A stretch of DNA of 49,274 bases. Source: Candidatus Dormiibacterota bacterium (GTDB taxonomy: Bacteria > Chloroflexota > Dormibacteria > Aeolococcales > Aeolococcaceae). The DNA is taken from the NCBI GenBank assembly GCA_003170875.1, contig PMYJ01000109.1, forward strand, positions 1 through 49,274, written 5' to 3'. The notes beneath the pieces are model-generated. The model did no database searches. It saw nothing but the letters and a program-made list of their open reading frames with translations, and was not told where the DNA came from. Position numbers and translations under genes: made by a program. Below, in pieces: positions 27,529-34,624 of this stretch; position 1 is the first letter of the stretch; each line of letters opens with the position of its first letter.

Positions 27529-29100
27529 TTGTACTTCCGCTATCTCGGACGCGAACTCCGGCGCCGCGCGCGCTCCGCCGCCCTCGTGGCCATCGGCCTC
27601 GCACTCGGGGTGGGCCTCGTCATCACCGTCACGTCGTACGCCGCCGGGGTCAAGGCCGCCCAGGGCCAGGTGCTCTCCTCTCTCTACGGGGTGGGCACCG
27701 ACCTCACCGTCACCAAGCCGCCGACCGCCGGAACCGGGGGCCCGTTCCGCTTCAGCGGCACCCCGTCGAGCAGCGCCCAGGCGGGACAGAGCTTCGCCCA
27801 GGACAACCTGACCTCTGCTGGTGGCCTGACCACCATCCCCGCCAGCGACGTGAGCTCCATCTCGAACCTCAAGGGTGTCGCCGGGGCCACGGGAGCGCTG
27901 GCGCTCAGCTCCGTGCACATCACTGGGACCTTCACCGGCGGGTTCGGCCCGGGAGCCAGCGCCACCCCGACACCCACCCCGACGCCGACGCCCGCGCCCA
28001 CGACGACAGCCTCGGCCAGCCCCAGCGCCTCTGGCAGCGGGTTCGGGATCTCCACCTTCAGCGTTGACGGCATCGACCCCACCGAGCCGGGCCTCGGGCT
28101 GCTGAGCGGACCCAACATCGCCTCGGGGGCGTCGGTGGTCCAGAAGTGGTTCAGCGACGTCCAGTCGGGCGGTAGCTCGGACCAGACCCTCGCCCTGGTC
28201 AGCAGCGCCTACGCCAAGCAGAACTCCCTCAAGGCCGGTTCCACCATCACCATCTCCAGCACCAGCTCCAGCACCAGCTTCACGGTGCTCGGGGTGGTCT
28301 CGGTCACCGAGACCGACGGGGCGGACATCTACATTCCCCTGAGCGAGGCCCAGTCGCTGACCGGCGACACCAATGACGTCAACACCATCTACGTCACCGC
28401 TGACACCGCCAATGACATCTCCACGGTGCAAGCCGAGATCCAGAAGGCTCTCCCGTCGGTCACCGTGACGAGCGCCTCGAACGAGGCGAGCAACATCTCC
28501 GGCTCGCTGAGCACGGCCTCCAACCTGGCCAACTCGCTGGGGCTCGGGCTCTCGATCGCGGTCCTGCTGGCAGCCTTCGTCCTGGCCGTCCTGCTCACCA
28601 TCGCCTCGGTCACCCGCCGGGTGCGGGAGTTCGGGACCCTGAAGGCGATAGGCTGGCACAGTCGCCGGATCGTCGGCCAGGTCATGGGTGAGGCGCTGGT
28701 GCAGGGCATCATCGGAGGTGCGGTCGGGATCGGGCTCGGCGTGGCCGGAGCCTTCCTGGTCACCAAGATCTCGGGGCCCCTCACCGCCACGGTCGGGGCG
28801 ACCGGGCTGGGCAGCTCGGCCCCCTCGGGCTTCGGTGGGGGCGGCGGTTTCGGCGGCGGAGGCGGGGGCTTCTTCGGAGGAGCTTCCCCGGGCGCGTTCT
28901 CCAGCGCTCCAGCCGGGTTCGCGCGCACCTTCGCCACGAGCAACCACAGCGTGACCCTGCACATGACCGCGCCGCTCAGCCTCGAGGTGTTCGGCGTGGC
29001 AGCTGGTCTGGCCATCGTGGGAGCGATCATCGCCGGCGCCATCGGTGGCTGGCGAGCCGCCCGCCTGCAGCCGGCCGTGGCCCTGCGGCGGGTGGAATAG
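27529..29100 (+). CDS. MacB/FtsX-type ABC transporter permease
   Basis: The 523-residue permease has an N-terminal helix (ALVAIGLALGVGLVITV), a large extracytoplasmic MacB-like domain (about residues 40-325), and three more helices in the FtsX domain (LSIAVLLAAFVLAVLLTIASV; GIIGGAVGIGLGVAGAFLV; VAAGLAIVGAIIAGAIGGW) ending WRAARLQPAVALRRVE. Two low-complexity insertions stand out: a Thr/Pro repeat near residue 145 and a Gly/Phe-rich loop (GFGGGGGF type) near residues 435-455. The TTG start has AGGAG 6 nt upstream. The ATPase gene follows. Family members export peptides, lipoproteins or drugs or transmit mechanical signals. Confidence 0.9.
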   Translation: MYFRYLGRELRRRARSAALVAIGLALGVGLVITVTSYAAGVKAAQGQVLSSLYGVGTDLTVTKPPTAGTGGPFRFSGTPSSSAQAGQSFAQDNLTSAGGLTTIPASDVSSISNLKGVAGATGALALSSVHITGTFTGGFGPGASATPTPTPTPTPAPTTTASASPSASGSGFGISTFSVDGIDPTEPGLGLLSGPNIASGASVVQKWFSDVQSGGSSDQTLALVSSAYAKQNSLKAGSTITISSTSSSTSFTVLGVVSVTETDGADIYIPLSEAQSLTGDTNDVNTIYVTADTANDISTVQAEIQKALPSVTVTSASNEASNISGSLSTASNLANSLGLGLSIAVLLAAFVLAVLLTIASVTRRVREFGTLKAIGWHSRRIVGQVMGEALVQGIIGGAVGIGLGVAGAFLVTKISGPLTATVGATGLGSSAPSGFGGGGGFGGGGGGFFGGASPGAFSSAPAGFARTFATSNHSVTLHMTAPLSLEVFGVAAGLAIVGAIIAGAIGGWRAARLQPAVALRRVE

Positions 29101-29135
29101 CACGATGGTCGCGTTCGCCCGACCGCCGGCCCCAA

Positions 29136-29197
29136 CGCCGGCCGCAGCCGTGACCCGGGTGCCTGCCGGAGCCGTGTCGCCTTCGCCGGCCGCAGCC
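29136..29197 (+). repeat. Pair of 14-bp direct repeats
   Basis: CGCCGGCCGCAGCC occurs at 29136-29149 and again at 29184-29197, in the 137-bp spacer between permease and ATPase genes. No function is evident. Confidence 0.4.
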
Positions 29198-29237
29198 CCC
29201 GCCCCAGCTCATAATGCCCCGTCCTTGGAGACCCAGC

Positions 29238-29981
29238 ATGTATGAACTCAAGAAGCTCTCCCGGGTCTACCCCAAGGGGAGAGGCAAGGTCGCAGCCCTG
29301 AGCGGCGTGGATCTCGACATCCCGGACGGTGAGTTCATCACCGTCCAGGGGCTCACCGGGCACGGCAAGACCACCTTCCTGCTCATGCTCGGGGCCCTGG
29401 ACAAACCGACCTCCGGGAAGATCATCTTCGACGGCAAGGACCTGGGGGCGATGCCCGAGTCCCAGCTCGTCGACGTGCGCGCCCAGAACTTCGGCTTCAT
29501 CTTCCAGAACTACAACCTGCTGCCCACACTGACCGCCGAGGAGAACGTCGAGGCGGCGCTGGTGCCGCTCCGCATCCCCACCGCGGAGCGGCGAGCCCGC
29601 TCGACCGCGGCTCTCACCGAGGTGGGGCTGGGCGATCGTGTCGGCCACTTCCCGTCGGAGATGTCGGGTGGTGAGCAGCAGCGGGTCGCGATCGCTCGAG
29701 CTCTGGTCAAGGAGCCGAAGGTGATCCTGGCCGACGAGCCGACCGGAAACCTCGACGAGGTGACCAGCCTCGAGATCGTGGCCCTGATGGAGAAGCTCTG
29801 GAAGCAGCGCGGCATGACCCTGGTGCTGGTCACTCACGACACCAAGGTGGCCCGCCGTGCTCCCCGGACCGCGGTTATCACCAAGGGCAAGCTCACGATG
29901 CGCGACAACCGCGCACCCAAGGTCGGCACGCAGGGGCCGCCCGGAACCGCCAAGCCGGCCGGAGCGCCGAAGCCCACCTGA
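29238..29981 (+). CDS. MacB/LolD-type ABC transporter ATP-binding protein
   Basis: The 247-residue ATPase has Walker A GLTGHGKTT (His where Ser is usual), Q-loop FIFQNYNLLPTLTAEENV, signature MSGGEQQRVAIARAL, Walker B VILADEPTGNLDE and switch His in LVTHD. A basic Pro/Ala-rich tail of about 20 residues follows. It powers the permease encoded upstream. The ATG has GGAG 8 nt upstream; a TAATGC hexamer near 29210 could be its own -10 element, but co-transcription is more likely. Confidence 0.92.
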   Translation: MYELKKLSRVYPKGRGKVAALSGVDLDIPDGEFITVQGLTGHGKTTFLLMLGALDKPTSGKIIFDGKDLGAMPESQLVDVRAQNFGFIFQNYNLLPTLTAEENVEAALVPLRIPTAERRARSTAALTEVGLGDRVGHFPSEMSGGEQQRVAIARALVKEPKVILADEPTGNLDEVTSLEIVALMEKLWKQRGMTLVLVTHDTKVARRAPRTAVITKGKLTMRDNRAPKVGTQGPPGTAKPAGAPKPT

Positions 29982-30104
29982 TCGGCACGCCGACCCGGTC
30001 GCCCGGAGCCCGCCCTGACCGCCGCGCCAGCGGGGCGGCCACCTCCTCGGCTTCCCCCACAATCGGCCCCAGGGTCCCGCACCGCTGACCGTGGAGGCCG
30101 CCTC

Positions 30105-30737
30105 GTGGAGCACGACGTCGACATCGCCCGCGCCCTCGTGCACCTCCACGCCTCCGATGCCGAGCTCGGGCGGCTGATCGACCGCGCCGGCTCCTTCGGG
30201 CTGACCCTGCCGGACGAGCCCAGCAGCTTCGCCGCGCTTGCCGAGGCGATCGTCTACCAGCAGCTCTCACCCAAGGCGGCGGGCACCATCTTCGGGCGCT
30301 TCTGCGCCCTCTTCCCCGGCACGCCGAGCTGCCCGGGCCCGGACCAGGTGCTGGCCGCCTCCGAGGAGACGCTCCGCGGCGCCGGACTCTCCGGCTCGAA
30401 GCAGCGCGCGCTGCACGACCTGGCCCGGCGGTCGGTCGACGGCGAGCTGCCGACCCTCGAGGAGGCGCGGGGGATGGAGGACGAGGCGATCATCGAGAAG
30501 CTGGTCCGGGTGCGCGGAGTCGGGCGGTGGACCGCCGAGATGTTCCTGATCTTCACCCTCGGCCGGCCCGACGTCCTGCCCGCCGACGACTACGGCCTCC
30601 GCCGTGGCTTCCAGGTGGCCTTCCAGACCGAGGCCATGCCCAGCCGCGACGAGGTGGCCCGGCGCGGCGAGCGATGGGCGCCCTACCGCACCGTGGCGAG
30701 CTGGTACCTCTGGCGCGCCCTGGAGCATGCACCGTGA
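30105..30737 (+). CDS. DNA-3-methyladenine glycosylase II (AlkA/HhH-GPD family)
   Basis: The 210-residue product is an HhH-GPD DNA glycosylase: AEAIVYQQLSPKAAGTIFGRF in the N-half, then the helix-hairpin-helix VRVRGVGRWTAEMFLIFTLG and the catalytic Asp in DVLPADDYGLRRGF. It should excise alkylated purines in base-excision repair. There is no iron-sulfur Cys cluster, consistent with AlkA rather than MutY or EndoIII. GTG 30105 is preceded by GTGGAGG. The stop overlaps the HAD gene by 4 nt. Confidence 0.9.
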   Translation: MEHDVDIARALVHLHASDAELGRLIDRAGSFGLTLPDEPSSFAALAEAIVYQQLSPKAAGTIFGRFCALFPGTPSCPGPDQVLAASEETLRGAGLSGSKQRALHDLARRSVDGELPTLEEARGMEDEAIIEKLVRVRGVGRWTAEMFLIFTLGRPDVLPADDYGLRRGFQVAFQTEAMPSRDEVARRGERWAPYRTVASWYLWRALEHAP

Positions 30738-31564
30738 CCGTCCGCCCCGTGCCGGCCGCCGGGGACCGCTCGCCCGTGCGCGCGGTGCTGCTGGACGTCG
30801 ACGGCACCCTGGTGGTCGGCGGCCGGGCCATCCCCGGTGCGGCATCGACACTCGGCCGGCTCCGCGAGGGCGGCATCCAGATCCGTCTCCTGACCAACAT
30901 CGACTCCCGGACCCCCGAGACGGTCTGCCGCGAGCTGGCCGTGGCCGGTATCGAGGTCCCGTGCGAGGCCGTCTTCACACCGGTGGTCGCCGCCCTGCGC
31001 TTCCTCGAGCAGCACCCCTCCGAGCGCTGCCACCTCCTGCTCACAGCCGAGCTGGCCGCCCGTTTCGCCGCCCACGACGCCGGGACCGGCCGCGCCGACT
31101 ACGTGCTGGTCGGGGACTGCCGCGAGGTCGGCGGGTACGCGCAGCTGGATGCCGCCTTCCGCCGGCTGATGGATGGGGCCCGGCTGCTGGCCCTCCAGCG
31201 CGGCCGCTGGTGGCAGGCGGCCGACGGCCCCTCGCTCGACACCGGGGCGTTCGTGGCTCTCCTCGAGCACGCGTCGGGGCAGACCGCCCGCGGCTTCGGC
31301 AAGCCGTCGGCCGACTTCTTCGAGATGGCCCTGGCCGACCTGGGCTGCGCTCCGGCGGAGGTGCTGGTGGTGGGGGACGACCCCGAGACCGACGCCGCCG
31401 GCGCGCGCACGGTCGGCGCCCCCTGCGTGCTGGTGCGCACGGGCAAGTTCGGCTCCCGCGGCGGTGTGGTGGGAGAGGGGCATCCGGGAGTGGCCGCGGT
31501 GATCGATTCGATCGCCGATCTTCCGGCGCTGCTCGAAGCCGATTTCGGCATCCTGGGGCGGTAG
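30734..31564 (+). CDS. HAD-IIA family phosphatase
   Basis: The 276-residue HAD phosphatase has motif I LLDVDGTLVVGG, motif II LLTNIDSRTPET, motif III Lys in GFGKPSADFFEMAL and motif IV VVGDDPETDAAGARTVG. The cap between them is the C2 type seen in NagD and HDHD2/LHPP proteins, which hydrolyse phosphosugars, nucleotides or phosphohistidine. The substrate is not known. The GTG start overlaps the glycosylase stop (GTGA), so the two are co-translated. Confidence 0.88.
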   Translation: MTVRPVPAAGDRSPVRAVLLDVDGTLVVGGRAIPGAASTLGRLREGGIQIRLLTNIDSRTPETVCRELAVAGIEVPCEAVFTPVVAALRFLEQHPSERCHLLLTAELAARFAAHDAGTGRADYVLVGDCREVGGYAQLDAAFRRLMDGARLLALQRGRWWQAADGPSLDTGAFVALLEHASGQTARGFGKPSADFFEMALADLGCAPAEVLVVGDDPETDAAGARTVGAPCVLVRTGKFGSRGGVVGEGHPGVAAVIDSIADLPALLEADFGILGR

Positions 31565-31613
31565 CCGCCTCCTCCCACCCAGATCCCAGCCGCCCCATCC
31601 CACCGAGATCGCC

Positions 31614-31644
31614 GGCCGCCCACTCCCCCAGGTCATGGGCGGCC
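31614..31644. terminator. Terminator-like hairpin before the sulfate operon
   Basis: GGCCGCCCA at 31614-31622 pairs with 31636-31644 around a 13-nt loop. It lies after the HAD phosphatase stop and before the sulfate-operon promoter, insulating the two units. No T-run. Confidence 0.5.
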
Positions 31645-31656
31645 CCCGTATTCCAC

Positions 31657-31698
31657 ACCAGCAGCGAAACCATTTGACGTAGAGAATGCTCTGCTGGT
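31657..31698. promoter_or_regulatory. Inverted repeat spanning the sulfate-operon promoter
   Basis: ACCAGCAG at 31657-31664 and its exact reverse complement CTGCTGGT at 31691-31698 flank the -35 element, centres 34 bp apart. A DNA-binding regulator could bind both arms. This is symmetry evidence only. Confidence 0.35.
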
Positions 31699-31703
31699 AT
31701 GCT
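31674..31703 (+). promoter_or_regulatory. Promoter of the cysH sulfate-assimilation operon
   Basis: TTGACG at 31674-31679 and TATGCT at 31698-31703 are separated by 18 bp, close to the housekeeping-sigma consensus. The predicted start near 31710-31712 coincides with the ATG of the leader ORF, so the transcript would be leaderless. Confidence 0.6.
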
Positions 31704-31711
31704 CCCATCCC

Positions 31712-31798
31712 ATGCGGAACGGTATGTCCACGCCCATCTTCTTCTCCCGGTGGGGTCAGATGGACTTCGTCCGCCAGGTCGCCTGCGCCTGTATGTAG
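31712..31798 (+). CDS. Putative cysteine-responsive leader peptide (28 codons)
   Basis: This short ORF starts 8 nt after the -10 box, so it is probably translated from a leaderless mRNA. The peptide is MRNGMSTPIF at its start and DFVRQVACACM at its end. The final Cys-Ala-Cys codons (TGC GCC TGT) are followed by ATG and the stop TAG. The end aligns with DLGRMSSAIC-type putative leader peptides that I recall preceding sulfur genes in actinomycetes: Asp, hydrophobic, x, Arg, then a terminal Cys in register. A GC stem (31798-31814) begins at the stop codon, as expected if ribosome stalling at scarce Cys-tRNA controls folding. The operon downstream makes cysteine precursors. Confidence 0.62.
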   Translation: MRNGMSTPIFFSRWGQMDFVRQVACACM

Positions 31799-31814
31799 GC
31801 CGCCCGCCGCGGCC
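31798..31814 (+). promoter_or_regulatory. Leader hairpin abutting the leader-peptide stop codon
   Basis: GGCCGC (31798-31803) pairs with GCGGCC (31809-31814), loop CCGCC. A ribosome paused on the two Cys codons would cover the 5' arm. The 3' side runs into GGCCGGCC (31811-31818), which can instead pair with 31915-31921, 31927-31933 or the bases just before the cysH ATG. Confidence 0.4.
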
Positions 31815-31860
31815 GGCCAGAGCATCAGCCCAGATCGCTCCACCCGATACGGGCGCATCC

Positions 31861-31956
31861 ATGAGTGAACGCTCGGGCTCTTCGGCCGCAGACTTGACGC
31901 CGATCCTGCCCATCGCCGGCCCCATCGGCCGGCCCCCGGAGACCGACCCGACGTGA
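31861..31956 (+). CDS. Possible small ORF in the sulfate-operon leader (31 codons)
   Basis: An ATG-initiated frame of 31 codons ending in TGA whose stop overlaps a GTG (GTGA, 31953-31956) opening the next small frame. Its third positions are GC-rich like real genes here, but in a 70% GC genome that is weak evidence. No strong ribosome site precedes it. It may serve to carry ribosomes through the leader. Confidence 0.25.
   Translation: MSERSGSSAADLTPILPIAGPIGRPPETDPT
31915..31933 (+). promoter_or_regulatory. Leader hairpin with 7-bp GC stem
   Basis: GCCGGCC (31915-31921) pairs with GGCCGGC (31927-31933), loop CCATC. It lies inside the 5' leader of cysH, inside the preceding small ORF, and shares its sequence with two other leader segments, allowing alternative pairings. 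Confidence 0.4.
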
Positions 31957-32033
31957 GCCCCACACCCGGAACCCCCATCCGGCCGCCGATCGCGGCCCTG
32001 CCGGCGGCCCGACCGCTGTCCAGCCGGCCATGA
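31953..32033 (+). CDS. Possible small ORF overlapping the cysH start (26 codons)
   Basis: A GTG frame, with GGAG 11 nt upstream, whose TGA overlaps the cysH ATG (ATGA, 32030-32033). cysH itself has no Shine-Dalgarno sequence, so this frame could deliver ribosomes to it by translational coupling. The peptide is Pro/Ala-rich and without recognisable family. Confidence 0.25.
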   Translation: MSPTPGTPIRPPIAALPAARPLSSRP

Positions 32034-32857
32034 CCGCCGCTGTCCGCATCCCGGCCGACGAGCTGGACACGGCTGCCCGCGACCTCGAGGGCGCCGATGC
32101 GGAGGCGGTCCTCGCCTGGACCTTCGAGCGGTTTCCGCGGGTGGCGGTCGTCGCCAGCCTCCAGGCGGAGTCGGTGGTCCTCATCGACATGGCGAGCAGG
32201 CTGCGCCCGGGCGTTGACGTCATCACCCTGGACACCGGCCGCCTGCCCCAGGAGACCCACGACCTCATCGACACGGTGCGGAACCGCTTCCCCGTGACCC
32301 TGAGCGTGGTGAGCCCCGATCCCACCGAGCTGGCGGAGATGACCCGGGCGCACGGTGTCAACCTCTTCTATCTCTCCCCGGAGCTTCGGCACACCTGCTG
32401 CGACGTCCGCAAGACGCGGCCACTTGCCCGCGCGCTCGCGGGCTACGGCGCCTGGGTGACCGGGCTGCGCCGGGAGCAGTCGGCGACCCGCCGGGCGACC
32501 CCGGTCGTCTCCCGCGACGAGGGGCACGGGGGCATCGCCAAGGTGGCGCCGCTGGTGAGCTGGAGCCACGAGGACGTCTGGGCTCAGGTGCGCTCCCGCG
32601 ACCTGCCCAGCCACGCCCTCTACGCGAACGGCTACACGTCGATCGGTTGCGCGCCCTGCACTCGGGCCACACGCCCCGGTGAGGACGAGCGCGCCGGCCG
32701 GTGGTGGTGGGAGGGGGATTCGATCAAGGAGTGCGGCCTGCATCCGGTCCTGACGGGACCCGGGTCGGCCGCGAATGTCGCCACCTCTCCGGGCCGGGCG
32801 GATGCCGGCGCGGAGTTCACCGCCGCCACCGCGGCCCAACCAGGAGCAGAGGGATGA
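32030..32857 (+). CDS. cysH: Adenylyl-sulfate (APS) reductase, iron-sulfur type
   Basis: The 275-residue product is a PAPS/APS reductase: ASLQAESVVLIDM as the PP-loop region, TLDTGRLPQETHDLID and GLRREQSATR. Cysteines at RHTCCDVRKTRPL and GCAPCTRATRPGEDERAGRWWW form the Cys-Cys...Cys-x-x-Cys [4Fe-4S] cluster that marks APS reductases, and the catalytic C-terminal Cys is in KECGLH. It reduces activated sulfate to sulfite with thioredoxin. The last 30 residues are a low-complexity tail. The ATG lacks a ribosome site and overlaps a small upstream frame. The stop overlaps the next start (ATGA). Confidence 0.9.
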   Translation: MTAAVRIPADELDTAARDLEGADAEAVLAWTFERFPRVAVVASLQAESVVLIDMASRLRPGVDVITLDTGRLPQETHDLIDTVRNRFPVTLSVVSPDPTELAEMTRAHGVNLFYLSPELRHTCCDVRKTRPLARALAGYGAWVTGLRREQSATRRATPVVSRDEGHGGIAKVAPLVSWSHEDVWAQVRSRDLPSHALYANGYTSIGCAPCTRATRPGEDERAGRWWWEGDSIKECGLHPVLTGPGSAANVATSPGRADAGAEFTAATAAQPGAEG

Positions 32858-34614
32858 GCCGAGGGCTGGTGATCTGGCTGACCGGACTGTCCGGTGCCGG
32901 GAAGTCGACGATCGCGACGCGGCTGGAGCAGGAGCTGAGGGTGCTGGGGCGCAACGTGACCGTCCTGGACGGTGACGAGGTGCGGACGCATCTCTCCAAG
33001 GGGCTGGGTTTCTCCAAGGAGGACCGGGACACCAACATCCGGCGCATCGGGTACGTGGCCGGGTTGGTGGCGGGTCATGGGGGGGTCGCGATCACGGCGG
33101 CGATCTCGCCGTATCGGGAGGTCCGGGACGAGGTGAGGTCGGCGACGCCGGGATTCGTGGAGGTCTACGTGCGCTGCACGCTGGAGGAGCTGGTGCGGCG
33201 CGACACCAAGGGTCTGTACGAGAAGGCGCTGCGGGGGGAGATCGCCAACTTCACGGGGGTGAGTGACCCCTACGAGGCGCCGCTCAACCCGGAGATCACG
33301 GTGGACAGCTCGCAGGAGACGGTGGAGGAGTCCGTGGAGCGGATCCTCGACCGGCTGGAGCGGCTGGGCCACATCTGGAGGGGGGTACGGCCCCGCCTCC
33401 TGGAAGGCGAGGAAGGGGCGGAGCTCCGCGCGGAGGCGGCCACACTGCTGGTGGTGGAGGTCGGGCCGCACGAGGCGGCCGACGCACTGATGCTCGGGAC
33501 CGGAGCCTTCTCGCCGCTGCCGGGCTTCATGACCGGCCTTGACTATCGGGATGTGGTGGGATCGGGCCGCCTCTCGGGCGGCCAGCCCTTCCCCATCCCG
33601 GTGGCGCTACGTCTGGACGAGGAGGGAGTGCAGCGGATCCGGGGCAAGACACGGGTCGCGCTGCGCCACCAGGGCGAGGTGATCGCGGTGGTGGAGGTCG
33701 AGGACATCTACCGCACCGACGCTGAGACCGAGGCCCTCTCCGTGTACGGGACCGGCGATGACGCCCACCCCGGCGTCCGCCTGCTGCGCGCCTCCGGGCG
33801 CTGGGCGGTGGGCGGCGGCGTGACCGCGCTCCGCCGCCCCGAGACCGGCTTCCCCGGGTACGACCTCACTCCCCTGGAGGTGCGCAAGGCCAAGGCGGAG
33901 CGGGAGTGGGCGACCATGGTCGGCTTCCAGACGCGCAACCCGGTGCACCGTGCCCACGAGTACCTGCAGAAGGTGGCCCTGGAGAACATCGACGGGCTGC
34001 TCCTGCACCCACTGGTGGGCGAAACCAAGAGTGACGACATCCCCGCGGCGACCCGGATGGCCTGCTACGAGGAGCTGCTCGCCGGATACTTTCCGGCGGA
34101 GCGGGTGCTGCTCGCCACCAACCCGGCGTGGATGCGCTACGCGGGCCCCAAGGAGGCCGTGTTCCACGCGCTGATACGGCGCAACTACGGCTGCACCCAC
34201 TTCATCGTGGGACGAGATCATGCCGGAGTTGGCAACTACTACGACACCTACGCGGCGCAGCGGATCTTCGACCAGTATGAGCCGGGGGAGCTGGGCATCG
34301 AGATCCTGCGCTTCGAGCACTCGTTCTGGTGCCGGGCCTGCGGGGGGATGGCGTCGACCCGGACCTGCCCGCATGCCGCCGAGCAGCGCTCGGTGCTGAG
34401 CGGGACCCGGGTGCGCGAGCTGCTCGCCCAGGGCGAGCAGCTGCCGGCCGAATTCACCCGCCCGGAGATCGCCGAGTTGTTGAGGGAGGCGCAGGCAGTC
34501 CAGGCGGCGGCTGACCCCGCCACCGCACAGACTCCCGCCACGGTGTCGACTTCGGCCGGGGCCGGGGCAGGTCCCGCGAGCCCGCCGGCGTCCCCCGGGG
34601 CGCGGCCGGGCTGA
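32854..34614 (+). CDS. cysC: Bifunctional APS kinase / ATP sulfurylase fusion
   Basis: Residues 1-175 are APS kinase: P-loop GLSGAGKST, DGDEVRTHLSKGLGFS, KEDRDTNIRRIGYVA and ISPYREVRDEVRS. Residues about 190-560 are ATP sulfurylase: FQTRNPVHRAHEYLQK (HxxH), VGETKSDDIP, VGRDHAGVGNYYDTYAAQ and a zinc-type CRACGG...CPH. A 30-residue Ala/Pro tail follows. The kinase-first order is that of animal PAPS synthetases and some bacteria, unlike the sulfurylase-first fusions. The enzyme makes APS and PAPS in the cytoplasm. The true start is the ATG overlapping the cysH stop with GAGGG upstream; the frame stays open upstream to 32701 but has no homology there. Confidence 0.92.
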   Translation: MSRGLVIWLTGLSGAGKSTIATRLEQELRVLGRNVTVLDGDEVRTHLSKGLGFSKEDRDTNIRRIGYVAGLVAGHGGVAITAAISPYREVRDEVRSATPGFVEVYVRCTLEELVRRDTKGLYEKALRGEIANFTGVSDPYEAPLNPEITVDSSQETVEESVERILDRLERLGHIWRGVRPRLLEGEEGAELRAEAATLLVVEVGPHEAADALMLGTGAFSPLPGFMTGLDYRDVVGSGRLSGGQPFPIPVALRLDEEGVQRIRGKTRVALRHQGEVIAVVEVEDIYRTDAETEALSVYGTGDDAHPGVRLLRASGRWAVGGGVTALRRPETGFPGYDLTPLEVRKAKAEREWATMVGFQTRNPVHRAHEYLQKVALENIDGLLLHPLVGETKSDDIPAATRMACYEELLAGYFPAERVLLATNPAWMRYAGPKEAVFHALIRRNYGCTHFIVGRDHAGVGNYYDTYAAQRIFDQYEPGELGIEILRFEHSFWCRACGGMASTRTCPHAAEQRSVLSGTRVRELLAQGEQLPAEFTRPEIAELLREAQAVQAAADPATAQTPATVSTSAGAGAGPASPPASPGARPG

Positions 34615-34624
34615 GAACGCTTCG

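Noticed and set aside
31574..31622. Imperfect tandem repeat (CCCACC-AGATC-GCCGCCC, 25-nt period) after the HAD gene
   Set aside because: There are only two divergent copies, and the second merges into a terminator hairpin; it is insufficient as a distinct element.
31699..31956. An 85-codon frame starting inside the -10 box of the cys promoter
   Set aside because: Its ATG overlaps the TATGCT hexamer, so it would not be on the transcript; the 28-codon frame at 31712 fits better.
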